Origin: Pseudomonadota bacterium
Lineage (GTDB): Bacteria > Pseudomonadota > Gammaproteobacteria > Steroidobacterales > Steroidobacteraceae
NCBI GenBank assembly: GCA_023423065.1
Contig: JAFAGC010000057.1
Span: forward strand, 1-64,000
Length of the DNA stretch: 64,000 bases
Reading direction: 5' to 3'
The stretch's first letter is position 1, and each line of letters opens with the position of its first letter. The notes under the pieces are model-generated. The model made no database searches and was not told where the DNA came from. It saw nothing but the letters and a program-made list of their open reading frames with translations. Below, in pieces: positions 44,219 through 53,001 of the stretch. The position numbers and the translations under genes are program-made.

Positions 44219-45312
44219 GCGCGGCCTTCCCGGTATTCGAGTGAGATCGGCGCGAGGCCCGCGGCCTCGGAGATTTCCCGCACGTAACGCATCACGCGCG
44301 GCGCCTCGGATGCCGCGCACACGCGCGGGCGGCCCGGCGGATCGACGTGCAGCGGAATGAAACCGGCGGCGTGCGAGCCGTCGGCGCGCAGGCGCGCGCA
44401 GCCGAGCATGGCGTTGACGGCTTCCGGATGGAACGGCGCGAGGTAGTAAGAGGGATCCGGGGCGAAGCCGAAGATCTCGCGGCGGCGACGCGCCCACTCG
44501 GCCCGCGCCGGATCGTCGGTGTCCGGGCTCAAGGCGCGTGTGACCACGCAGCCGTTGCCGAGCCCGTGAAAGATCGGCTTGCCGCGATGGATCTCGATGC
44601 CGCGCACGATGTGCGCGTGATGGCCGATCACGACATCGGCGCCGGCATCGATGGCCGCGCGCGCGACGGCGCGCTCGTAGGGCGCGAGCGTCGCGGGCGT
44701 GTGCACGATGCCCTTGTGCAGGGCCACGACGAGGAATTGCGCGGCCGCGCGCGCCGCGCGGATGTCCGCGGCCATGTCCGCGAGCGAATCTTCGTTCGGC
44801 GTGGAGAGCGGCGCGCGTGGATTGATCGTCGATCCGTCGGCGGTCTCGATGCGCACGTAGGCGCAACCGGCGCGGGTGGATGTCGCCCAGGCATCCTCGG
44901 GTCCCACGCAGTTGTAGCTGAGCAGGCCGATCCGGGCGTCGGCGCCGTCGATGAAGCAGGGACGTCGCGCGGCGGCGAGGTCGGCGCCGGCGCCGCAGGA
45001 CGCGAGGCCCGCGGCATCGAGCGCGGCCACGGTGTCGGCGATGCCTTCGGCGCCGCAGTCGGCGATGTGATTGCCCGCGAGCGTGACCGCGTGGAACCCG
45101 GCGCGACGGATCGCGGGCACGTGGTCGGGATCGGCGCCGGGCGCGGCGATGTCGCTGCGCAGGCGCGCCGCCGCGCGGGTATGCGGCACCTCGACGTGCC
45201 CGATCGCGACGTTCGCGGCGCGCAAGGCGGGGGCGATCCCGTCCAGCCAGTGATCAGGCTGCGGTACGTCGAGAATCAGATCGCCGGAGAAGACCAGGTC
45301 GACGTCGCTCAT
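44206..45312 (-). CDS. CapA-like metallophosphoesterase-fold protein
   Basis: 368 residues of the CapA/PgsA (poly-gamma-glutamate synthesis) family. Metal motifs: VFSGDLILD near the start, TLAGNHIADCG, VVALHKGIVH and VVIGHHAHIVRG. Unlike capsule CapA proteins it has no signal peptide or membrane anchor, so it should be cytoplasmic. It is first in the operon, ahead of the TRAP genes, suggesting hydrolysis of a phosphate or gamma-linked amide of the imported compound rather than capsule synthesis. That is inference. Confidence 0.82.
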   Translation of the reverse strand: MSDVDLVFSGDLILDVPQPDHWLDGIAPALRAANVAIGHVEVPHTRAAARLRSDIAAPGADPDHVPAIRRAGFHAVTLAGNHIADCGAEGIADTVAALDAAGLASCGAGADLAAARRPCFIDGADARIGLLSYNCVGPEDAWATSTRAGCAYVRIETADGSTINPRAPLSTPNEDSLADMAADIRAARAAAQFLVVALHKGIVHTPATLAPYERAVARAAIDAGADVVIGHHAHIVRGIEIHRGKPIFHGLGNGCVVTRALSPDTDDPARAEWARRRREIFGFAPDPSYYLAPFHPEAVNAMLGCARLRADGSHAAGFIPLHVDPPGRPRVCAASEAPRVMRYVREISEAAGLAPISLEYREGRAWIQ

Positions 45313-45340
45313 GGAAGGTTAAGCGCGCCCTCGCAAATTG

Positions 45341-45355
45341 GTTTGTAGTCTCAAC
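45341..45355 (-). promoter_or_regulatory. Putative MarR-type operator before the capA/TRAP/dehydratase operon
   Basis: On the minus strand, GTTGAGACTACAAAC, an imperfect 15-bp dyad of ideal form GTTTGTA-n-TACAAAC. The same element (12 of 15 identical) is at 46005-46019 beyond the MarR gene. It lies 29-43 bp upstream of the capA-like start, downstream of a TAGAAT -10-like hexamer at 45357-45362, where bound protein would block transcription start. Upstream TTGGTGGT (45368-45375 on this strand) is also shared. Confidence 0.55.
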
Positions 45356-45356
45356 C

Positions 45357-45362
45357 ATTCTA
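45357..45362 (-). promoter_or_regulatory. Possible -10 box for the capA operon
   Basis: TAGAAT on the minus strand, one base from TATAAT, with the putative operator immediately downstream. No good -35 is visible at 16-18 bp, so the promoter may need an activator or the assignment may be wrong. Confidence 0.3.
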
Positions 45363-45413
45363 GTACTACCACCAATCGCCCGGCCGAGTCGAGCGGGGCG
45401 CGCACGCGGGGCG

Positions 45414-45899
45414 TCAGTCGGGGTCGTGCAGCCGGCGCAGCAGCGCGATCAGCGTGCGCAGTTCCTGGTCGGTGTAGCGGCCGACGAACTTGCGCTCGTG
45501 GTCGATCATTTCCTTCTTGAGCGAGCGGCACGCGCGCGTGCCGGCCGCGGTCAGGAAAATCCCCTGCCGGCGGCGATCGTCCGTCGAACGTTTGCGCGTG
45601 ACCCAGCCGGCTTCTTCCATGCGGTCGATGAGCGAGACCACGCTGGCCTTGTCGATGCCGAGCTGATTGCCGATTTCGATCTGCGCGATACCCGGATTGG
45701 CATGCGCCAGCAGCAGGGCGCTGAATACGCCGGGCCGCACGTAGCCTTCGGCGACGTTGCGATTGAAGTCGCGCCACAGCGCGATCTGCGCCCTGCGGAT
45801 GTTGAAGCCGAGCAGGGTCGGCAGGCAGTCGAGGTCGATGCCGAGCGCCGACTGTGCGCGTAAATCTGCGTTTTGTCTGGAAGTCTTCCTGCTGGCCAT
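45414..45899 (-). CDS. MarR-family transcriptional regulator
   Basis: 161 residues from the ATG at 45899; an upstream TTG at 45923 is possible but less likely. Winged helix-turn-helix core: QIEIGNQLGIDKASVVSLIDRMEEAGWVTRKRSTDDRRRQ, split here as the recognition helix DKASVVSLIDRMEEAGW and wing STDDRRRQGIFLT. MarR proteins usually repress catabolic operons and release DNA on binding an aromatic or CoA ligand. It sits between the capA operon and the divergent TBDR, each preceded by the same dyad, so it is the likely regulator of both. Confidence 0.87.
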   Translation of the reverse strand: MASRKTSRQNADLRAQSALGIDLDCLPTLLGFNIRRAQIALWRDFNRNVAEGYVRPGVFSALLLAHANPGIAQIEIGNQLGIDKASVVSLIDRMEEAGWVTRKRSTDDRRRQGIFLTAAGTRACRSLKKEMIDHERKFVGRYTDQELRTLIALLRRLHDPD

Positions 45900-46004
45900 G
45901 GTGCCTCGCCGTTTCGCCGGCAAACCTACTCGACCCCCGGAGGGCGGTCAAACAGGACGTCCGCCCGGCGCCGCGTGTGAGCGGTAACGTTGGTGGTGCA
46001 GATA

Positions 46005-46019
46005 GTTGGCAGTACAAAC
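46005..46019. promoter_or_regulatory. Second copy of the putative MarR operator
   Basis: GTTGGCAGTACAAAC, 12 of 15 bases identical to the minus-strand site at 45341-45355. It sits between the divergent marR and TBDR genes, 106 bp from the marR start and 140 bp from the TBDR start. A TTGACA hexamer follows at 46024-46029. TTGGTGGT at 45990-45997 is also shared with the other site. Confidence 0.55.
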
Positions 46020-46023
46020 CATA

Positions 46024-46029
46024 TTGACA
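46024..46029 (+). promoter_or_regulatory. -35-like TTGACA before the TBDR
   Basis: Consensus TTGACA directly after the putative operator. The expected -10 position (46047-46052) reads GCAGGC, a poor match, so this is a half-promoter call only. Confidence 0.3.
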
Positions 46030-46158
46030 AGCGCGCGGCATGGGGCGCAGGCTGACCGCGCTCACGGGGGAGTCGCCGCCACGCGACGATCGAACACCAG
46101 AACTTCATGCACCGCCGCCAAAGTAGTTAGGTAGCGAGGCGTATAACGGGAGGGGAAT

Positions 46159-48855
46159 GTGAGTCCGGAAGCTTCTAACAACATGCGCGCACAGGTTGCG
46201 CGCGCGGTGCGGATGGCGTTATGCGTCGCGGGCGCCGCGGCGGCGCCCTTCGCTGCGTATGCGGAAGATCCCGCGCCGGGGGCCGCGCCGGCGACCACGT
46301 TGGACGAAGTCATCGTCACGGGCAGCCGCATCCGGGGTTCCCAGCCCGTCGGCTCCACGGTCACCGCGGTCGGGCGCGACGACATCGAAGCCCTCGCGCC
46401 GCTCTCCACCTCTTCGCTGATCCAGAAGCTGCCGCAAGTGTTCAATCTCGGCGTGTCCGAGAATTCGCGCGGCCAGTCGGGCGGTTCGGGCAACATCACC
46501 TACGGCACGTCGATCAACCTGCGCGGCCTCGGACCGTATTCCACGCTCACGCTGCTCGACGGGCACCGCGCGGTGCCGCAGGGCACCACCGGCTTCGCGG
46601 TCGATCCTTCCATCGTTCCGACGCTCGCGCTCGAGCGGGTCGAAGTCGTTTCCGACGGCGCCTCGGCGATCTACGGCTCCGACGCGGTCGCGGGCGTGGT
46701 CAACCTGATCCCGCGCCGCTACTTCGAGGGCGTCGAAGTGAGTCTGCGAGGCGGTCGCGGCGACGCATACGACGAGCGCCAGATCGGCGCGATCGGCGGC
46801 TTCGGCTGGTCGAACGGTCACGCGATGATCGCGTTCGAGAACTCCTATCACAGCAATCTCAACGGCACGGATCGCGATTTCTTCCGCGGCGACCTGCGCG
46901 AGCGCGGCGGGCGCGACTTCCGCGTCGTGCAATGCAATCCCGGCAACATCGTCGTGGGTGGCGTGAGTCACGCCATCCCGCAGGGTGGCGTCACCCCGGC
47001 GACGGCGGGGCAGCTCGTTCCCAGCACCACCAACCGTTGCGACAACGCGCAGTTCCAGGACCTGTTGCCCGAGCAGGATCGCAATTCCGCGATGGCCACC
47101 CTCGACCTGAACCTGAGCGAGCGGGTCTCGCTGTTCGCGGATGCGTTCTGGTCGCGCCGCACGTTCGTGAACCAGGTAGGCGACCAGGCCGCGGCGCTGA
47201 CCGTGCGCAATGTGAACCCGTTCTTCGTGGCGCCGCCGGGCAGCACGGCGACCCAGGTGACGGTCAACTACGCGTTCGGCGACCAGCTGCCGTCGAACGA
47301 CACGCACGGATTCTCCGAGGCCTACCAGGGCACGATCGGAACGCGCGTGCAGCTCGGCGCGAACTGGAATCTCGAGGCGCTCTACAGTTACGGGCACGAC
47401 GAGGAACGCAGCACCTCACAGTACGGCATCAACAACGCCGCGCTCAATGCGGCGCTGGCCCGCACGGATCCCGCCACCGCGTTCAATCCGTTCAGCACGG
47501 CGCCCAACAACAGTACCGCGCTCGCCAACCTCGCCAACCAGTTGTTCATCGCACCGGGCGACACGCACTTCCAGGGCTGGGAGCTCAAGGTGGACGGCCC
47601 GATCGCAAGCCTTCCGGGCGGCGATCTGCGCGCGGCCGTCGGTTACGAAGGACAGCTGCTCACCAGCCGGTCCGGCCTCATCAGCGGCACCTGGGAAGCG
47701 CCGATCGACGGCATCACGCCACGGGTGCGCCGCAAGGTTCATTCCGCGTACGCCGAGCTGCTCGTGCCGCTGTTCGGCGAGAGCAATGCGCGGCCGGGAC
47801 TGCGCGAGCTCACGCTGGATCTGGCCGTGCGCTACGACGACTACAGCGATCTCGACGACGGCTCGACGATCAACCCGAAGTACGGCATCAACTGGGCGCC
47901 GACCGATTCGCTGAAATTCCGCGGAACCTACGGCGAATCGTTCCGCGCGCCGACGTTCGCGCAGATCTACGGCAACTCGTCCGCGTTGTACGTGCAGAAC
48001 TACTCGGATCCGACGCGCGGTGGCGCGATCACGCAGGGCATCACGCTCTCGGGCGGCAATCTCGAGCTCGAGCCCGAGACGGCGCAGTCGTACACGTTCG
48101 GTGTCGACTTCGCGCCGCGCGACGACGTGAGCCTCGGCCTCACGTATTTCCACATCGACTACGAGAAACAGATCACCTCGTACCTCTCGGATCTCACGAT
48201 CCTGAACCGCGAGAGCCAGTTCGCCGGCACCGGCATCATCGTGCGCAATCCCGATCCGGCCTTCGTCGCCGGGCTCGTCGCCACGAAGCCGATCCGCGGC
48301 GTGTTGCCGAATCCCGTGACGCTGTACGTCGACGGGCGCACGAACAACCTGGGTACCACGATCGCCGAAGGTATCGACTTCACGGCCGACTTCAGCATCG
48401 ATACCGAATCGGCCGGCGTGTTCGGCTTCGGATTGCTGACGACGTATTTCACGACGTACGACGTCGCCATCACCCCGGCGGCGGATAAAGTCGATCAGCT
48501 CAACACGATCTACAATCCGCTCGAGTTCAAGGCGCGCGCCGATTTCTCATGGAAGCTCGGCGGACTCTCGGCGGCGTTGTTCGTCACCCACCTGGGCGCT
48601 TACGACAACAACCTCGTGAGCCCGGTCGAGACCGTCGACTCGCTGACCACGTTCGACCTGAACCTCGCCTACCACTTCAGTGGCGGCGGATTCGCCGATG
48701 GCCTGTCCGTCGCGCTCGACGCGGTGAACCTGCTCGACGAGGAACCGCCCTTCGTCAACATCGCCCAGAGCCCGAACGGCGGTGGTGGATTTGATCCGAC
48801 CCTCAACAATCCCGTGGGCCGGATCGTGGGACTCACGCTTCGCAAGAAGTGGTGA
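46159..48855 (+). CDS. TonB-dependent receptor linked to the MarR regulon
   Basis: 898-residue outer-membrane receptor. GTG start at 46159 after GGGAGGGG; signal peptide to about 35 (APFAAYAED). TonB box DEVIVTGSRI (49-58), plug with INLRGLGPYSTLTLLDGHR and SAIYGSDAVAGVVN (oligosaccharide/peptide-type receptor group), barrel ending LTLRKKW. It is divergent from marR and shares its presumed operator, so it probably imports the compound handled by the TRAP/CoA-transferase/dehydratase operon. Confidence 0.9.
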   Translation: MSPEASNNMRAQVARAVRMALCVAGAAAAPFAAYAEDPAPGAAPATTLDEVIVTGSRIRGSQPVGSTVTAVGRDDIEALAPLSTSSLIQKLPQVFNLGVSENSRGQSGGSGNITYGTSINLRGLGPYSTLTLLDGHRAVPQGTTGFAVDPSIVPTLALERVEVVSDGASAIYGSDAVAGVVNLIPRRYFEGVEVSLRGGRGDAYDERQIGAIGGFGWSNGHAMIAFENSYHSNLNGTDRDFFRGDLRERGGRDFRVVQCNPGNIVVGGVSHAIPQGGVTPATAGQLVPSTTNRCDNAQFQDLLPEQDRNSAMATLDLNLSERVSLFADAFWSRRTFVNQVGDQAAALTVRNVNPFFVAPPGSTATQVTVNYAFGDQLPSNDTHGFSEAYQGTIGTRVQLGANWNLEALYSYGHDEERSTSQYGINNAALNAALARTDPATAFNPFSTAPNNSTALANLANQLFIAPGDTHFQGWELKVDGPIASLPGGDLRAAVGYEGQLLTSRSGLISGTWEAPIDGITPRVRRKVHSAYAELLVPLFGESNARPGLRELTLDLAVRYDDYSDLDDGSTINPKYGINWAPTDSLKFRGTYGESFRAPTFAQIYGNSSALYVQNYSDPTRGGAITQGITLSGGNLELEPETAQSYTFGVDFAPRDDVSLGLTYFHIDYEKQITSYLSDLTILNRESQFAGTGIIVRNPDPAFVAGLVATKPIRGVLPNPVTLYVDGRTNNLGTTIAEGIDFTADFSIDTESAGVFGFGLLTTYFTTYDVAITPAADKVDQLNTIYNPLEFKARADFSWKLGGLSAALFVTHLGAYDNNLVSPVETVDSLTTFDLNLAYHFSGGGFADGLSVALDAVNLLDEEPPFVNIAQSPNGGGGFDPTLNNPVGRIVGLTLRKKW

Positions 48856-48857
48856 GA

Positions 48858-48910
48858 TCGGCGAGGGGCAGCATTGATGCCTCCCCCAGGAGCAAGCTGC
48901 CCCTCGCCGA
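48858..48910. repeat. 15-bp perfect inverted repeat between convergent genes
   Basis: TCGGCGAGGGGCAGC (48858-48872) pairs with GCTGCCCCTCGCCGA (48896-48910) around a 23-nt loop. It begins 2 bp after the TBDR stop and ends 4 bp before the convergent DUF1295 stop. There is no proper T-run on either side, but its place suggests a two-way terminator or RNA-end protecting hairpin. Confidence 0.55.
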
Positions 48911-48914
48911 CATT

Positions 48915-49718
48915 TCACGGCCCGCGCGTGCCGGCGTCGTGACGAGGCCTGCCCGGCAGGAATGCGTTCGTGGTCCGTGTGTAACGCGCGTATTCCGGCC
49001 GGCGTTCGCCGATGGTGCGCTCGAGCAGCTTCACGCCGCTCACCCGCAGCAGCAGCACCGTCATCAGTAGCGGGCTCGCGAGCGTCCACCACGCGCCCGT
49101 GGCGAGCGCCATGCAGCCGATTCCCCACCACACGCAGCACTCGCCAAAGTAGTTCGGGTGGCGCGAGTAGCGCCACAGCCCGCTGTCGAGCACGCCGCGC
49201 TGGCTGCCGTGACTGCGCCGGAACCGTTCGAGCTGCGCATCCGCCACGGATTCGAACACGATGCCGAACGCGGCGAGCGCCGCGCCCGCCACGACCCAGG
49301 CGGCGTGGCCCGGATCGCCGTGGGTCAGCGCCAGGAACGGCATTGCGACGATCCACGCGAGCAGCGCCTGGAAACCGAACACGATGTAGAGGCTCTTGTA
49401 CTGGAACCCCGGCTGGTTGTTGGCGCGGATCGCCTGGTAGCGGCGGTCTTCCGGTTGGCCGTGGTTGCGCACGGTGATGTGCACGCACAGCCGCACGGCC
49501 CACACGCCCAGCAGAGCCAGCGCGATGATGCTCGCCGTATCGAGCCGCGGCGCCATCCAGCCGTAGTACGCGCCCGCGGCGCCGATGAACACCGGCCACA
49601 TCCCATCGACGATGCTCACGTCGCGCCGCGCGAGGCTCACCAGCCAGGTCGCGAAGGCGAGGGCGGCGATCAGGCCCAGTCCGGTCAGGGCCACCGTAAC
49701 CACTTCCGACGTGTTCAC
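48915..49718 (-). CDS. DUF1295 membrane protein (steroid 5-alpha-reductase-like fold)
   Basis: 267 residues with about six membrane segments (VALTGLGLIAALAFATWLV, IIALALLGVWAVRLCVHI, SLYIVFGFQALLAW). The C-terminal motif LDSGLWRYSRHPNYFGECCVWWG is the NADPH/methyltransferase-like signature of the DUF1295/ICMT/5-alpha-reductase fold. GTG start overlaps the CFA stop (GTGA). Probably reduces or modifies a lipid made by the cluster. Last gene of the lipid operon. Confidence 0.8.
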   Translation of the reverse strand: MNTSEVVTVALTGLGLIAALAFATWLVSLARRDVSIVDGMWPVFIGAAGAYYGWMAPRLDTASIIALALLGVWAVRLCVHITVRNHGQPEDRRYQAIRANNQPGFQYKSLYIVFGFQALLAWIVAMPFLALTHGDPGHAAWVVAGAALAAFGIVFESVADAQLERFRRSHGSQRGVLDSGLWRYSRHPNYFGECCVWWGIGCMALATGAWWTLASPLLMTVLLLRVSGVKLLERTIGERRPEYARYTRTTNAFLPGRPRHDAGTRGP

Positions 49719-51004
49719 AGCGTCGCGCGCCGGTTGCGGGGCTTCACCAGCAGCATCTGCACGTCGCCGAGCACGCGCTCGGCGAATCCGCCTTCGCAGT
49801 AGCAGAAGTAGTAGTCCCACATGCGGATGAAGTCCTCGTCGTAGCCCAGCGCTCGGATGCGCGCGAGGTTGGCGCGGAAGTTGTGCCGCCAGTGCGCGAG
49901 CGTGGTGGCGTAGTGCGGACCGATGTCCTCGAGGTCGAACACGCGCAGGTCGCCGGCGCGCGCGATGGACGCGGTGAGGGCGGCGACCGATGGAATGCAG
50001 CTTCCCGGGAAGATGTAGCGCTGGATGAAATCCACCGAGCGGCGCGCGCGCTCGTAGCGCTGGTCCGCGATCGTGATGGCCTGCAGCAGCATCGCGCCTT
50101 CGGGTTTCAGCAGCGCCGCGCAGCGCTCGAAATAGGTGTCGTACTGCGCGTGCCCGATGGCCTCGATCATCTCGATGGAGACGAGCTTGTCGTAGCTGCC
50201 CTCGAGGTCGCGGTAGTCCTCGCACAGGACTTCGATGCGTCCCTCGAGGCCGGCGGCGCGTACACGCTCGCGCGCCAGGCGCCACTGCTCGCGCGAGATC
50301 GTGGTGGTGGTCACCCGGCAGCCGAAGTGCCGCGCGGCGTGCAGCGCGAGGCCGCCCCAGCCGGTGCCGATCTCGAGCAGGTGATCGCAGGGCGAGAGCG
50401 CGAGCTTGCGGCAGATGCGGTCCAGGCGCGCGACTTGCGCGTCGTGCAGCGATTGCCCGGCGTGCTCGAAGATCGCCGCCGAGTACATCATCGTCTCGTC
50501 GAGGAACAGCGCGAAGAACTCGTTGCCGAGATCGTAGTGCGCGGCGATGTTGCGGCGCGCGCCGGCGCGGCTGTTGCGGCGCAGGGCATGCAACGCCTTG
50601 CGCAACGGGTGTGTGAGCCGCGCGGCGCCGCCCTCGAGCCCATCGAGCGCGTCCATGTTGAGCACGAACAGCCGCACCACGTCGAGGAGTTGCGCCGTGG
50701 TCCAGAGGCCGTGCATGTACGCCTCGCCCGCGCCCACCGACCCGCCGAACGCGACGTCGCCGTACATCCGCGCGTCGTGCACGTGAATCACCACCGGTTC
50801 GGGTAGTTCGACGCACGGCCGGCCGAAGCGATGCCGCTCGTTGCCCTCGACGAGTACGAGGCAGCCGTTGCGCAGTGCCTCGAGCCGCCCGAACACGGCG
50901 CGCCGGGCGAAGGCGTCGAGCGCGCTCGCGCGCGGGCCGCGCGCGGCGCGCGTGCCCGGCAGTACCTCGGTGGCTTCAGAGTTGTGAGGCGACGTCATCT
51001 GCAT
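49715..51004 (-). CDS. Cyclopropane-fatty-acyl-phospholipid synthase family methyltransferase 1
   Basis: 429 residues. N-terminal lipid-binding region (MYGDVAFGGSVGAGEAYM) and SAM-binding methyltransferase core: HYDLGNEFFALFLDETMMYS, LLEIGTGWGGLALHAA, VSIEMIEAIGH, FIQRYIFPGSCIPS, all standard for CFA synthase. It transfers a methylene from SAM to unsaturated phospholipid acyl chains or makes a related methylated lipid. Start at the ATG 51004; 50998 is also possible. Overlaps the DUF1365 gene. Confidence 0.87.
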   Translation of the reverse strand: MQMTSPHNSEATEVLPGTRAARGPRASALDAFARRAVFGRLEALRNGCLVLVEGNERHRFGRPCVELPEPVVIHVHDARMYGDVAFGGSVGAGEAYMHGLWTTAQLLDVVRLFVLNMDALDGLEGGAARLTHPLRKALHALRRNSRAGARRNIAAHYDLGNEFFALFLDETMMYSAAIFEHAGQSLHDAQVARLDRICRKLALSPCDHLLEIGTGWGGLALHAARHFGCRVTTTTISREQWRLARERVRAAGLEGRIEVLCEDYRDLEGSYDKLVSIEMIEAIGHAQYDTYFERCAALLKPEGAMLLQAITIADQRYERARRSVDFIQRYIFPGSCIPSVAALTASIARAGDLRVFDLEDIGPHYATTLAHWRHNFRANLARIRALGYDEDFIRMWDYYFCYCEGGFAERVLGDVQMLLVKPRNRRATL

Positions 51005-51758
51005 GGTCCTGGGTCCTCGACGGATGTGCATGGAAAGGAATGCGCTTGAGCCACAGCTTGAACGCCTGCGTGTAGATGCCGGCGAGCACCGTCGCCGTCA
51101 TGCAGGGAAAGCTCACGAGCGCGCGGCTCAAGGATCCGGCGCCGATCTCGCGGCGCGAAAGATCCAGCGTGGCATCGAAGACGCGCTCGCCGGCGCGGTA
51201 GTTCTGCATGTTCACGCGCAGCGAGTCGCCCGGTGTGCCGAAGCGCCAGTCGTAACTCATGTCCATGGGCATGAACGGGGAGACGTGGAAATCCTTCTCG
51301 AACCGGTAACGCAGGATTCGCGCGCCGTCGGGCTGCGCATCCGTGAGCACGTAGGCGTGCCGCTCGTTCCAGGGCGTGTTGGTGATCTCGGCGACCACCG
51401 ACTCGACGCGCGTGTCCGCCGCGTCGAAGCAGTAGTAGAAGGTCACCGGATTGAAGCCCACACCGAAGTAGCGCAGGTGCGTGAGCATGCGGTTCGGGCC
51501 CGTCGGCCGCTCGCGCGTGCGGCCCGCGATGCAGTCGCGCACCACGGAGTCGATGGACTGGGCCGCATCGCCGATGTAGTCGGCGCGCCGCAGCCAGGCG
51601 AGCGCGGGGCGCCGCGCCGACCACAACCAGCGCCCGCGGAAGATCTCATCGAGCTCGGCGAGATCCACGTACATCATGAACAGCCGATAGCTGAACCGAT
51701 GTTCGCGCGGCGCGAAACGGTGGTGACTAAGCCGTCCGGTGTACAGCGCGCTGTGCAT
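50976..51758 (-). CDS. DUF1365 protein
   Basis: 260 residues. Matches DUF1365: SALYTGRLSHHRFAPREHRF at the start, HLRYFGVGFNPVTFYYCFD in the middle, then ITNTPWNERHAYVL and KDFHVSPFMPMDMSYDWRF. No enzyme mechanism is established. The family is regularly found beside CFA-type methyltransferases and FAD amine-oxidase-like proteins, as here. Its start lies within the end of the FAD gene (32-bp overlap). Confidence 0.83.
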   Translation of the reverse strand: MHSALYTGRLSHHRFAPREHRFSYRLFMMYVDLAELDEIFRGRWLWSARRPALAWLRRADYIGDAAQSIDSVVRDCIAGRTRERPTGPNRMLTHLRYFGVGFNPVTFYYCFDAADTRVESVVAEITNTPWNERHAYVLTDAQPDGARILRYRFEKDFHVSPFMPMDMSYDWRFGTPGDSLRVNMQNYRAGERVFDATLDLSRREIGAGSLSRALVSFPCMTATVLAGIYTQAFKLWLKRIPFHAHPSRTQDHADDVASQL

Positions 51759-53001
51759 GTTCTGTCTCCCGGAAGTGTTCGAGCGCGGCGTGGGCGCTGG
51801 CGACCCCGTCCTCGTGGAAGCCGAAACCCCAATACGCGCCGCAGAAGTACGCGCGATCCAGGCCATCGATCTCGGCATGGCGCGCCTGCGCGGCCACCGC
51901 GTCGCGCGTGAAGACCGGATGTTCGTAGCTCATCCGCCGGATCACGTGCCGCGGGTCGATGCGGTCCGCGAAATTGAGCGACACCAGCAGCGGCGTGCGC
52001 GTGTCGATGCGCTGCAGGATGTTCATGTGGTAGGTCACGGCCACGCGCTCGGCGGCGCGGTCGACGAGGTGGTAGTTCCACGCCGCCCAGGCCAGGCGCT
52101 TCTTCGGCAACACGCTCGTATCGGTGTGCAGCACGACGTCGTTGCGCTGGTAACGCATGGCGCCGAGCACTTCGCGTTCGATTGCGTGCGGGTCCGCGAG
52201 CAGGCGCAGCGCCTGGTCGCTGTGACACGCGAAGAACACGCGATCGAATCGCTCGGGCGGCGCACCCGCCGGTTTGACCCACACACCCGCGGGCGAACGG
52301 CGCACGCTTTCGATGGGCGTGCGCAGCCGGATGCGGTCGCGGAACGGAGCCGTGAGCTTCTCGACGTAACGCGCCGAGCCGCCGCGCACCGTGAGCCACT
52401 GCGGCCGGTCGTCGACGGTGAGCATCCCGTGATTGTGGAAGAACCGCACGAAGTAGCGCGCCGGAAAGGAGCGCAGCGCGTCCGTGCCCGCGCTCCAGAT
52501 GGCCGCGCCCATCGGCAGGATGTAGTGCTCGACGAACCGGCGTGAATACCCCTGCGCGTCGAGGTAGTCCCCGAGCGTGCACGCATCGTCCGGCGAGTCG
52601 AGCAGTCGCGGCGCCTCGCGGTTGAAGCGCAGGATGTCGCGGATCATGCGCCAGAAGGCCGGCCGCAACGCATTGCGCCGCTGCGCGAACAAACTATTCA
52701 GCGTGGTGCCGTTGTATTCGAGACCGCTCGCGGCGCAGGTCACCGAGAAGCTCATGTCGCCCGGCTGCAGCTCGACGCCCAGCTCGTCCATCAGCGCAAG
52801 GAAACGCGGATAGGTGCGGTCGTTGCACACGATGAACCCGGTGTCGACGCACACCCGCCGTCCCTCGTGTTCGATCTCGTGCGTGTGCGTGTGGCCGCCC
52901 ACGTGGTCCGCAGCCTCGAACACGGTGATCTCGTGCTCGCGGCACAGGTGATGGGCGGCGACGTTTCCGGCGATTCCGCTGCCGACGATGGCGATCTTCA
53001 C
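51727..53001 (-). CDS. FAD-dependent amine-oxidase-like oxidoreductase
   Basis: 424 residues. Dinucleotide fold VKIAIVGSGIAGNVAAHHL at the very N-terminus, then EAADHVGGHTHTHE, and a C-terminal FAD region DGLDRAYFCGAYWGFGFHEDG. The GTG at 53001 is chosen over the ATG at 53007: GGAGG lies 7 nt before the GTG but too close to the ATG, and the GTG gives the GTGA overlap used throughout this operon. Homologues beside CFA enzymes include the desaturase of furan fatty acid synthesis (UfaD in Rhodobacter). The same role here is inference. Confidence 0.82.
   Translation of the reverse strand: MKIAIVGSGIAGNVAAHHLCREHEITVFEAADHVGGHTHTHEIEHEGRRVCVDTGFIVCNDRTYPRFLALMDELGVELQPGDMSFSVTCAASGLEYNGTTLNSLFAQRRNALRPAFWRMIRDILRFNREAPRLLDSPDDACTLGDYLDAQGYSRRFVEHYILPMGAAIWSAGTDALRSFPARYFVRFFHNHGMLTVDDRPQWLTVRGGSARYVEKLTAPFRDRIRLRTPIESVRRSPAGVWVKPAGAPPERFDRVFFACHSDQALRLLADPHAIEREVLGAMRYQRNDVVLHTDTSVLPKKRLAWAAWNYHLVDRAAERVAVTYHMNILQRIDTRTPLLVSLNFADRIDPRHVIRRMSYEHPVFTRDAVAAQARHAEIDGLDRAYFCGAYWGFGFHEDGVASAHAALEHFRETEHAQRAVHRTA

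Noticed and set aside
44206..45312. Capsule (poly-gamma-glutamate) synthesis locus
   Set aside because: The CapA-like protein lacks a membrane anchor and there is no CapB/CapC; the neighbours are TRAP and CoA enzymes.
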